Made by a program: the position numbers and the translations under genes. From positions 414,501 through 478,500 of the forward strand of contig JAEQBH010004667.1 of assembly GCA_016808115.1 (NCBI GenBank): a DNA stretch of 64,000 nt, read 5' to 3'. This document shows, in pieces, positions 32,340 through 42,600 of this stretch; position 1 is the stretch's first letter; the number at the start of each line of letters is the position of its first letter. The DNA is from Tetrastigma voinierianum (lineage: Eukaryota; Streptophyta; Magnoliopsida; Vitales; Vitaceae). The notes beneath the pieces are model-generated. The model did not search any database. It was given only the letters and a program-made list of their open reading frames with translations, and was not told the origin of the DNA.

Positions 32340-33700
32340 CATCAAAATACTGACTTCCGGTTTCTTGGCTTTAGTTGCTTGTATTGAATGAAGCCTTCTG
32401 CCATCCATAACATGATCAACTCTTTTTTATCAAACACATGGCCTTTAGGAAATATAGAGCAGTATGCAAAGCACTGCTTTATGCGAGAAGGTAGATAATG
32501 ATAGCTCAATCTTAGGGCAGGCAACAAATTCTGTTTTTCTGCTTTGGTAGATCATGTCATTGTTTGAGATTTTCTGCCATTTGTTTACATCGGTGTTCCC
32601 ACACAACAGACTCAAGCTATGGCCTTAACTGCCAAAGGCAAACCTCCATACTTCTGGCCACGATTTTCTGTTAATATTTTCGAGATCCTCCATCGTTCTA
32701 TCTGAGAGCCATTGGTTACTCCTTTAAAGGCGATGCTTCCTGAACAACCCCCCAACAATCATGGCTGGGCAAAGCCCAAGCGATAAGGATCTGGCGCCCA
32801 TGATATCAGAAGCTCTAACTGTTCTGCTAGTAACAGCGGACTCTACTTCTCTTTCTCCATGCCTCAGGACTTTCTCTAGTACTCCCACTGGAAGCACCAC
32901 TGGCCAGACACTGCCCAGTATGGCAGGAATCTTTTCCAGCCAACAATCCCACAGCACGAGGCTCTAGGATACTTGTAGATAAACCTCCAAGATCACCATT
33001 CATGTGGGTGATAGATGTGATTATGTCTTCAAGAATTCTAGGGTAGTTAAAATCAACGGTGACAGAAACCCAGATCCTCAAATCAAAATGTTGGACTGCT
33101 TCACAGCGACAGCGACACTCTGAGCAAGATAGCTGGTCTGCTCCAGACCAGCCATCCTGACTATGGGAATGACAGAAAACTGGTCGGAATCATGGGCCAG
33201 ATGCATATCTAATAGCTTACGCACATCATCTTCCTACCAACAATTATCATCTTGAGAAAACCACGAAACCGGTTAGGCAGGAGGCTGGCAGGGGGATTTT
33301 TGCCTACCAGCCTCCATTCAGATCTTAACGTTGTGTTGCTCGTGAAATGGAATTCATCTCGTTGTGATGTCCTTGATTTTATGGCAAAGCATTAAATCGA
33401 AGGAAATCTTACCTGGAAGGCTGCCGTTTCTGATAATCTGCAAACTTTTCGTTGAAACAGCATCTATTGTATCTTCTGCATCCCAAGTCTATCTTGAAGT
33501 TCTCCCACTGGATCTACTATTTTCCATGTCCTCTTCCCTCATCCAACAACCCCTCTGCTTTGAGAGAGATTAAGGCTCGTGAAAGCTTTCCCGACGCATC
33601 CTTCATGACTTCTAAGGATGCGACGACTTCTCCATCCATCAACGACCGCATCTTCTTATACACCAGGAGGCTCAAGATTGAAACTAGATCATACATGGCT
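32340..33700 (-). pseudogene. CC and NB-ARC part of the CNL relic
   Basis: The coiled-coil piece has AEDTIDAVSTKSLQIIRN and KIKDITTR, the usual acidic DxAED core and following helix. Then FSVIPIVRMAGLEQTSYLAQ stands where the P-loop (GMGGLGKTTLAQ) should be. The RNBS-A region is MRIWVSVTVDFNYPRI (33040-33081). Kinase-2 and RNBS-B are scrambled by frameshifts (32730-32960). GLPLAVKA is readable at about 32620-32645. The winged-helix part is LPALRLSYHYLPSRIKQCFA, YCSIFPKGHVF and LIMLWMAEGFIQ (32342-32527). Confidence 0.8.
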
Positions 33701-34029
33701 CTGGATTTTCTGTGTCGATTTGAGGACTACAAAACTCAGCGATGTGATGAAACTTGCTTGCGATAACAATTTTCGGTTTTTGAGTTGAAGATAAGCCCCC
33801 GTCTTTAAGAACTTTTGCCCCTTTTTGGTTCGTGTGCTTGAAAACTATGCCAGGAAACAGTTTTTGGAACACCAACACTACACTGTTCTTGATATTAGGA
33901 TCTAAAAATTGTTATTGTTAGTCGAATTTAGGGGTTTTTTTTGTATTGTTTGTATTTTTCTAGAACAAAAATAACTTGTTAATCACATATAATCTTTTAT
34001 TTTCCTTATTGTTTTTACTTCTATAACAA

Positions 34030-34112
34030 AATAACTTGGAAATCAAACCCTTGACCTCTCATCCCCTCTGCCAACATAATCTCTTAACCACTCTAGTTAG
34101 GTTCTATTAGCA
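34030..34112 (-). mobile_element. Possible tRNA-derived SINE fragment
   Basis: The minus strand reads gagtggttaagagattatg, like an A box, then gtcaagggtttgattt, like a B box, about 30 bases later. The spacing and wording resemble a tRNA-type promoter of plant SINEs, but the boxes are degenerate and no poly-A tail or target duplication is clear. Confidence 0.25.
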
Positions 34113-34525
34113 TCATTTCTTTCAAAATATATATATAAATACATTAAATAATAATAAAGAATATTTTCAACTATAAAAGAATAAGGTCATAGGAGAGTTG
34201 TTAACTAAATATTTGATCCTTACAAAAAGGATGCACAGGAAGCTAAACAGAACAAGCTTCAGTTTATTCTCATGAATATCTGACCGTCAGAAACACTAAA
34301 TTCGACTCCGTGCAATGATCGGAACAAACAAATAAATTTATCGAAGAAACTAAATATCATAATATCTAACTTTAAGCCAGTTTCTGATCTTTAATCGAAA
34401 CTTTTACTATTTTTGCTTTTACTCATTAAACCGACGGAAAAGTTAATCAAGAATGATAACTGATTCACCCATAATCAGTTCTTGTTACGTACTTGGTAAA
34501 AACACCTAATTAACTACTAATAAGC

Positions 34526-34616
34526 GATTGGGTCTAAATAGCTTTTGATGAGAAAAGCTATAAATTGTAGTGATCGGGTCTAAATAGCTCTTGATGAGAA
34601 AATTTATAAATCATAG
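34526..34616. repeat. Two copies of a 46 bp unit
   Basis: The unit starts gattgggtctaaatagc or gatcgggtctaaatagc and includes ttgatgagaaaa. Copies begin at 34526 and 34572. Confidence 0.8.
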
Positions 34617-35381
34617 CTGTTTTTTAAACGAAGCTAGTATTAAAATACTATATTTTTCACTTTTATACCTTTTTTTTTCTTATTTGCTTAAATCTTTTAA
34701 GAGATTGATTATATAGAAAAATATTTGTGAGAAAAAAAAAATACATGTGTGAAGATTTTGGTTGTTACGAGAGTCCAATTCATTTTCTTCTTTCTTATTT
34801 CACATATGATTTTTTCCCTTAATTAATAATTTTTAAATTCATATAAACATATTTTTATTTTGTTTTGGATTTTTTATTTCAATACATTTTGTTTTGAGAT
34901 TGAAACCATTGTTTTAAGGGATCTAATCTTATGCTTCAACTATAAATCACTCAGATAAGATCTTTTGAATGATCAAAATTGTTTATTGATAATAAAATAT
35001 GATTATTTTAAGATAATATTTTTATTCTTAAAAATATTAGTTTTTATATTTATTATTAATAAATCACTTGGATCTAATATTGGTTTCACAATTTGATAAA
35101 ATTGAAATATATAATTAACATTAATATTTATTTACTATATTTTTAATTCTTTTATAAGAATATATTTTATAGTTTACATATTAGAATGTTAATTACCAAT
35201 TGTTAATATATTTGTATATTAATATTGAATTTATTTTAATAATTTAACTACATATGAAATTAAAATAAATTTTTAATAACACACTGAAAATAAGGAATAA
35301 TTGATTTGTATTTGAAAACTAAAATTTGATCTTTAATTTGATAGATTTTGATGTAAAAAAAATTGGTAGATTTTAAAATAG

Positions 35382-35383
<2 letters not shown>

Positions 35384-35414
<31 letters not shown>
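35384..35414. repeat. TA dinucleotide microsatellite
   Basis: About fifteen TA units. Confidence 0.9.
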
Positions 35415-35419
<5 letters not shown>

Positions 35420-35958
35420 AAAGAAGTGTATTGATTTTAAAAATAATCTTATAATATTGAGCATTTTACAGCCCATCACTGTCATTGTCAGACGATTATT
35501 TAATACACTTATTAAAAGTTGGAATAGAACTTTGGGAATGGAGTTGGTGGTGGGGCCCTCTATCACATGGAAAGTGCCGGAACCGACGCGTAAAAAGACA
35601 AAAATAATTGATTTCCATTATTATTCCTACCTACTTTCCACCTCCACCAGCTACCCCCAACTCCAAGGCATCATCATCCATGATATTTCAAAACATTATT
35701 CGAGGCACTGACGGAGTCAACAAAAAACACAAAAGGAAAGGGAAATTATTTTTCAGGGTCTTATGAACCTTTTTATTTGACAAAAAGCCCACAAAAATAT
35801 CTAAATTATACTTATAACTCACAACAATATTTAAACTTCGTAATAAAGAAGTAAAAACTTTAAACTACCAAAACTATCCTGTACCCTCGCTTATACACCC
35901 AGCCCTTTTTCTCATCTCTCAAGTCTCACCCTTCCACACACGTGAGCCATCCGACTAT

Positions 35959-36604
35959 AGGTACCATAAGTTTTGACCCAGATTATTTAACCAATAGGTC
36001 TCGATAGACTGAAAATTATGGGTATTATAGGCTTTGGCCCAGATCCTCCAACCAATAAGCTTCGACATATTGAAACCCATAGTATAATAGCCCAGTCTAT
36101 GGGCCTAATCATTTTCATTCACAAGTCAGGCTCAAGTATCTTCCAATGAATGCGAAACATAACGTTTGCGCATAAACTTCCTACGGTCGATACCATCTTT
36201 AAGAAAAAGAATAATGACCTCTCTCACTAACAGTAACTACCATGAGGGGGCTGGCCAAATGCTTCATGGGGCTAAAGATGGGGGCGATTTGGCTATCTAA
36301 ATGGAAGAACATGTCATAACGCACGAACAAAGCGCCACCTTCCCCTTCCATTTTAGAAGGAAATCATCTACTTCCCATAAAAAGCGGACCACCTACCTCC
36401 TCCATAAAGGAGGAGGGAATGACACCAAAGCAAGGTAGCACATTCTTCAATAAAAAGCATCACCTTTCACTCTCCGCATTCCTCGATTCGCTAGCATCGC
36501 AGCCGCATGCGCGCACCACTATCGCTTCTCGTTTCAGGTTTGGTACATGTTGTAGCCTGGATGTCTCGACGATCCAGCTTACTCGTAAAATTCAAGAGAC
36601 CATA
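35959..36604 (+). mobile_element. 5' LTR of element F
   Basis: It aligns with 47722-48250 in order: ggtaccataagttttgaccc against ggtacataggcttgaccc, gcccagtctatgggc, aagaacatgtcataac, gaaggaaatcatctacttcc and ctcgacgatccag. It carries extra sequence relative to the 3' copy, including a duplicated 60-70 bp phrase near 35970-36100. Confidence 0.65.
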
Positions 36605-36606
36605 AT

Positions 36607-36624
36607 TGGCGCCGCTTTCAGGGG
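36607..36624 (+). other. Primer binding site of element F
   Basis: The word tggcgccgctttcagggg lies just after the 5' LTR. It resembles the Tat/Athila site tggcgccgttgccgggg. Confidence 0.7.
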
Positions 36625-36729
36625 AACGACTAAGCAAAAAGCTTCACGATTTGCGGCTTAACTACATCCGCTTTCAAGTGATCTCCCATCCCCCGAACCT
36701 TTGGTAGTTCTCGATCAACCCACCGGACC

Positions 36730-37860
36730 GTCAGATTTTGTCATCATGACCAGCAATCCAACGAATCAATCCATCGAGGATCGGGCCTTCATCGGCAGAT
36801 ACTGGCGCAGTTATGGCGAATGTGCCAAACATATTAAGAAAGTCGGCAGAGTCGTGTCGACCATCTACAACAAGAAAGCAACCGCCTGCGGACTAGTCTA
36901 GAAGGCGAACGGATCAAAAACGCACGAGGGAGTAGCCACCCTGCACCCCCAATTAAACAAGATAAAGGCAAGGCGCCTATCTGGGCCAAAATAGCGACGC
37001 CGCAGCTAGGAGGACGAAGTTATCTTCCGCAATTTCTCCCCTCTTTTCTCGTTCGACACTCTCCAAATAACAATGTGGGAGGTCGAGCCAAGGAAAAGGC
37101 CCCTCGCCTTTCTACGGGCCTCGAGCAAAGACATGCACGCCGGCGCGAGAGAATTCAACAAAGAAAGGCGCTAAATGAGCGCACCGCTGAAAACACGCCC
37201 ACGCGGCTGTGGGGCGCAAAGCATCACTTCCGCCGCACCCACTGAGCCGCACTCGCCCCGTATACGCAGCACTCATAACCGCCGGGACCTGAGGACATGT
37301 CATGTTCTAATAGTCAAGACATCCCCAAAGTTATGAGCCTCCCCCGCGGCAGAATATCGCTGCCGCCATATGATGGCTCCTCGCAGACCAGATAGACCAT
37401 TACGTCGCACTTCAACCAAGCCATGATTTAATGCAGAAATGACCGTTTCAGGCAAAGTGTTCCCTACCACCAAGGACCCGCCTGCTTCGTTCCACAAACA
37501 CCCGAATGATCCATCAACTGCTCAAAGCCGAGGTGGGCCGATTCGCTTTTCCAATACTTATGTTCAGTCCGATAAAAGGGAAGCATTAGTTCACTACAAA
37601 CCCTCTTCAAGCGCGAGGATGAGTCTATCCGGACTTCACCTTAAGATTTGGACAAGCTGTCCAACAAATTGATGCATACAACATGGACGCGGTCCTTTAG
37701 AACTTTCAAAGAAGCTTTAGGCCGACTACCCCCTTTCTCCCAATTGCTATCACTGGACCCACCTGTCACCATGGAAGAACTGTACAGACGGGCGAACATA
37801 TACTCTACGCTAGAAGACAATATTCGGGCAGCCTCCTAGACAATGATGATTACCACCCAA
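36730..37860 (+). pseudogene. Tat-type gag remnant
   Basis: Mostly broken. The clearest piece is in the frame 37648-37839, where AFKEALGRLPPFSQLLSLDP and TMEELYRRANIYSTLEDNIR match the end of the Tat gag capsid domain. SLPPYDGSS-like sequence near 37350-37375 fits the start of that domain. Several stops lie between. Confidence 0.5.
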
Positions 37861-38399
37861 AATAGCAAGCCGGCAAAAAAGGGGTAGCCCGAGCATAAGG
37901 GGAGCCAGACTAAGGACTAAAGCGCCCCAGAGCAAATGAGAGAAAGAAGGAACCTCCCACTTTCCCACCAACATCTCCTACAAATACCTCTCCCCTCATC
38001 CGGGATCACCCCGACTTTAGATACCACCAATCTGGCGGATCCCGAAAGCAACACAACCACTGAAAGGACACCACAAGGACCACAGACATGAAACTAACAG
38101 ATGTCGAACTCTGAAGTTCCTAGTGGAGAAACTAATCCGGCCGCCACCAAAAATATATCCGAGAGTCGCCCGCCCGCGTAAAACCACTCCAATAGCCGAA
38201 AGAATAGCGGCCAGCTCTCGTAGCTCGCCCAAGCTCGCCCACCATCAAATACATATTGGGAGGCCTAGCCGATGACCAAGATCGATCTGCCGCCGGAGGA
38301 CCACGTAGCGTACCAAAGTTCGAGCCTGTGAACATCATTAGTACCCCTGATAACAAGAGAGCACAAAGCCGGGCTGGATGCCCTATATCCTTCCTCCCA

Positions 38400-38545
38400 T
38401 TAACCCGTCTGTAATGCCACTCCACACCACGATGCACTTGTGCTTACTTTATGGCATTAACAATTTTGATGTACAAAGTGCTTGTTAACCCCGGTAGGCT
38501 ACCACTAAACAGAATCTCATGCCTTCGTGCGTATGAAAGTTCCGC
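38400..38545 (+). pseudogene. Tat-type protease remnant
   Basis: Around 38425 the sequence encodes HDALVLTL, then in a shifted frame LTILMYKVLVNPG (38455-38495). This is the H.DALV and V..VLVDPGSS region of Tat proteases, with the active-site Asp read as Asn. Confidence 0.45.
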
Positions 38546-39640
38546 TTGATAAACCCAATTCGATCGCGACCTCATTCCGATTTACCAGGGCAAACTGCCA
38601 ACCATGGGGTGATATCGCTCTCCTCGCTAAGGCGCAGCCTAAGCATTCCCAGCCAAAGTCTTATTCTCAATCGTCAAGATTTTCAGCCATACAATGCCAT
38701 TGTTTGGTCTGGGCCCGGTTACACGCTGCGAAAGCAAAGATTCCCTAACCACCATCAAACAATCACATACCAACCAGCATGGATAGATTCACCTCGAGGG
38801 GCCATAGCACTCGCCAATGCTATTAGTCGGCTGCATGAGCGTGAGAAAGGGGTGGCTCAATTAACTGGCCCTCAAGTCACGTCCCCGTATCAACAATCAC
38901 AAACATTACCCGAGTGTGGAAGGGAGGACAAGGAACAATTAGCTATGGATCCCCAGGAATCAATACTCTTGGGCGGGCCGGATAAACACACTTATGTCAG
39001 CTCACTCTTGTTTGAAGAGGAAAAAGAACAATTACGGCATATTTTACTTGGTAACATTAATGTATTCGCCTGGACCCATTCGGACATGACCGACATTAGC
39101 CCCACGCATGATTCTCATGTTTTAATGTCATCCCATCCGCCAAGCCAATGTATAAAGAGTAAGGCGCTTTCCACCCGACCGCCATCGATTATTTAAAGCA
39201 AGGTAGATAACCTTTCGACGCAGGTTTATCAAAAATCAAGCACCCAATGGTCAGGCCAATGTGTGTGTACCAAAGAAAGGTAGGCGGAGGAGCATGGCGA
39301 GACTATACCGATCTCAAAGACGCGCCTCTAAAGACAGCCTTCCTCGCCCGCATGCACTGACGGTCACGTCATCCGTAGCATGGGATGTCGCTGCTCCTAG
39401 ATGCCTCGGAAGACATCGATCCCCATGTACCCGCTCGACACGGAGAAAACAACCTTCATCACCCCATACGAACTCTTCTGTTATAATGTAATGTCGTTGC
39501 TAAAGAATGCCTGGCTACCATCAGAGATCGGGTGAACAAGATGTTTGCACCACTACTCGAAAGTAAAACCATGGAGTGTATGGCACATGACATGTCAAAG
39601 TCAAAAGAGCCTCGAACCACACACCATGCACCTACAGCTT
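38546..39640 (+). pseudogene. Tat-type pre-RT linker and reverse transcriptase
   Basis: The frame 38546-39196 (216 codons) has YNAIVWSGPGYTLRK (usual YNAILGRPWLH) and later HILLGNINVFAWTHSDMTDI, the DVFAW motif before Tat RT. RT then continues in several frames. One gives EKTTFITPYELFCYNVM (39440-39490). Another gives a decayed AGATYQRLVNKMF block. The active-site YVDD region is only dimly readable (near 39570-39590). Not functional. Confidence 0.65.
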
Positions 39641-39649
39641 TCACCCCTC

Positions 39650-40290
39650 GCAGCATTCGACATGAAACTTAACCCCTTAAAATGCGCCCGTCGTTGTCTA
39701 CCATTCAAGCTTCATGGCACTTAGAGAGACAGGTCAATCCTTCCCGCCTTAAAGCTATTCTTAACCCCTGGGCCCGGCCCAAGAAAGGGGTACAATAGTT
39801 GACCAGCCTGCTAGCCGCCCGCTGCCATTTCTGCTCACCGACCGGCCTAAAGCCATTCTTCACCCTCAAAGGCCAACCTAATGGATAATGAAGAAAGGTG
39901 ATCACAGTTCGTAGCAATCAAACATTATCTAGCTTAATCCCCACTCTCGCTGTACTCTAAAGCCACCTTGACACTCTTCATGTATTTAAGTAGCTTTAGA
40001 TGTTTGCAGATGCTAACATTCCGCTCAAAGAAGGCGAGGATGCTGCAAAGGCCGTGTTGTTCTCATCAAGAAGTCCTTTAGCCGACGTAAAACTGGGATA
40101 CAACCACCTCGAACAAAGTCGCGAACGGGATAGAAGCCAAGAAGCTTTGCCCGTACTTTCAAGCACACCCTATTGTGTTGCTGACTAACCTTCCCCTTTG
40201 AAACACTATTCACAAGCCTGACTTATCTAGGAGAATGGCTCATCACTGTATCAACTAAGCTGAATACGCGCATCCTCGTATAAGCTTAAG
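39650..40290 (+). pseudogene. RT tail and first RNase H of element F
   Basis: DMKLNPLKCA is readable at 39660-39690, the usual RT thumb motif. After a decayed stretch, SSRSPLADVKLGYNHLEQ is at 40060-40115. It is followed in other frames by LRPYFQAH-like, PLKHYSQA- and ENGSSL-like pieces, the normal Tat RNase H end. Frame changes are frequent. Confidence 0.5.
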
Positions 40291-40349
40291 GTTACTTAAG
40301 AAGGATGTGTCAGAGCCGACTTTCTCAGCTAAATTTCAACCTGGAACGT

Positions 40350-40660
40350 GCCCTACCAATTCAAATTGGTGGACTCTTAGTGTAGACAGGGCATCTCAAC
40401 AAACAGGGGTCGGCATTGGCCTGCAATTAAAATCCTCGGGGACAAGATCGGTTAAGCTATCCATTGGGCCTTCCGCGATCTCAAACAATGAATCGTAATA
40501 TGAAGCCATCCTAAATGATTGAATTGGTAGTCGTAATATCTACCACAAACTTATAATTCCGAGTGATTCCCAATTGGTGGTGTAAGGGCAAACGCAGTAC
40601 GAGTCCCGATCTCGAATGGCGAAGTATGTAACTTGTTAAACAACGACAAGGTTTTTCAAA
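40350..40660 (+). pseudogene. Second (archaeal-type) RNase H of element F
   Basis: The frame near 40360-40497 gives WWTLSVDRASQQTGVGIGLQ, then SNNES at a stop that stands where EYEA should follow. This is the D.AS...G.G and SNN.AEYEA pattern of the extra RNase H of Tat elements. The catalytic first Asp is kept (SVDRAS). A decayed SDSQLVV follows near 40560. Confidence 0.6.
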
Positions 40661-42036
40661 GATGGAAGCTCGAACCATGAACACAGTCAAACTTGACTAC
40701 AACCTATTCATTACACATCGCTGCCACCTGGCTAAACAAATCTGAACTACTTGATTCAAAAGAGGAGTCAGCAAAGTCGCAAATTAACACATGCTTCATT
40801 ACGAAGTTTAGTTACACTATATCAAAATGTCGGGGTACAAAACGGGGGCAGAATGCACTCCCTAACTCCCGCCGGAGACACCGGGCTCCTCCTTCTCCCC
40901 TGCTACTCCGACAGAGTCAGGATTATCACCACTTCAAATTCTCGACAACAGAGAAGGCTGGCCTCTACCGCCCTCGCAGGATCGCCTCGGCTTAATAAAT
41001 AAATCTTCAATAGGAATAGCACCCGGGGGCATCGAGGATTAATAAAGAACTCCGATGACGCCCTAACCCAAAGACCCTGTCGTTTCTAGGTGTCACTCTT
41101 TTTTCCTTTCTTTCCTGTTTACTATAACTTATAAACTTTAAGCTTGTTCATTCATATAATGTTCAACATTTATCCTACCATATTTTGTAAGCAACGGACA
41201 TAAAATATATTCAAGCTCCACAAATGGAGCTGCTCGAATTAAGTACAAAAACTTTACATTTGTTTACAAACAACAAAAAGAATATTACATATAAAAAATA
41301 GTCCAAAAAGTCTTCCGGTGGGCATCTAACAATGTGTTGACCTTAGAGACTGATGAGGGTTGACCGACCTTCTTGCCTCTGCTTTTGTACCTACATGGAT
41401 GAAAACTCGTGCTAAGCTTTATGCTTAGTGGGAATAAACTCGTGGACAACCACTAACACGGATCATCACACTTCTATACATATGCTTATACATCTAACAT
41501 ATCATATCATTTAAACATGCTTATCCAGATCTCATATTTACTTATCATATCATGTTACATTTCTTATCAACGTTCATATACATTTCATATGTCATATTCA
41601 AGTCATTTGTCGATGCTTCATACCCGCATAAAACTAGGCTGATAGCCAAACTATAGTGGCTCAAGGTGCCAGACTTATTATACGAAACAGTGGTCTATAA
41701 GGGCCTAAAGACGTTGTTATCATTGTGCGAGACAATGACTATCTATAAGGGCCCGAAGGCTTTGTAATGACCCAAACGGGGCCAACTGATCAGTATGCTA
41801 CAAACTTGTTTTTCCCTAATAGGCATGCCCATCTACCTCTCTACCAGGTTCTAAGTAGACAATTCATGTGTATTTTATGTTCAGTACATATCTCATATTC
41901 CCGAATAATTATTGTCATTCGGTAATCATATGCGATATTTACAATCAGTTATTCAGACCTTTTGCATTTTTATATCTCATTATATGCATGAATAACTATA
42001 GTTACCATATGTTGGTATTGTTTTCTATCATTCCAA

Positions 42037-42600
42037 TTTCATCAAGCTATATATGGATGGATTCTAGACTCAAAAAGGGCTTCCATGGAGTCCAAGAACA
42101 TTTAAAACGAGCTCGGGATCGAAGAAATTATGAACGTCCGGGGTTTGAGGCTTATAAACAAAGGGACACAGCATAACCAAGAAGGCCTACTTATTTTCGT
42201 GATTGACCCAATATGAGTTCCACTTAATCAAGCTTTTATATATGGATGTGATTTTACATCAGTTGTCTTTCCATAGCTTCAAGAATATCCAAACTAGCTC
42301 GAACGAAGAAATTATGACCGCGAAGTCAAGGCTTCCATGATCAAAGTGACTACGAGCGTAAACTGCGTGAAGGCTCTACTATTTTTCATAATTTCTAGAC
42401 CTAATATGAGTTCTAATTTCATCAAGCTATATATGGATGGATTTTAGACTCAAAGGGCTTTCCATAGAGTCCAAGAACATCCGAAACGGAGTTTGAACGA
42501 AGAAATTATGCCCGTCCGAAGTTGGAGGCTTCCCATGAACAGTGACTACGAAAGCGTAATCCGGGCCAGGCTTCATCGCTTGTCATGATTTCGACCTAAT
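42037..42600. repeat. 190 bp tandem units in LTR G, left part
   Basis: Units share caagctatatatggatgg, then tctagactcaaa, a phrase ggctttccatagagtccaag, then acgaagaaattatg and cctaatatgagttcc. Unit anchors lie at 42047, 42237 and 42428. A fourth (45510) lies beyond E1; when E1 is removed its spacing is about 194. E1 inserted at the cctaatatgag end of unit 3. Confidence 0.8.

Larger units (their letters stand above)
30289..33700 (-). pseudogene. CC-NB-ARC-LRR disease resistance gene relic
   Basis: Reading right to left, the order is that of a CNL receptor: coiled coil (about 33700-33380), P-loop and NB-ARC (about 33200-32340), first LRRs (32337-31684), degraded LRRs (31680-31000) and terminal LRRs (30982-30350). 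Intact CNLs sense pathogen effectors through the LRR and switch by ADP/ATP exchange in NB-ARC. Here the P-loop Gly and Lys are lost, and multiple stops and frameshifts fall inside NB-ARC, where CNLs rarely have introns. It is therefore a pseudogene rather than a spliced gene. The wording is closest to the RPP13-like/RGA group of plants. It is the only host gene relic in the window. Confidence 0.85.
33701..35958. other. AT-rich spacer
   Basis: No supported gene. It contains a SINE-like piece (34030-34112), a two-copy 46 bp repeat (34526-34616), a TA microsatellite (35384-35414) and long AT-rich segments (34620-35380). A GC-richer patch at 35520-35700 has no recognisable frame. Confidence 0.5.
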
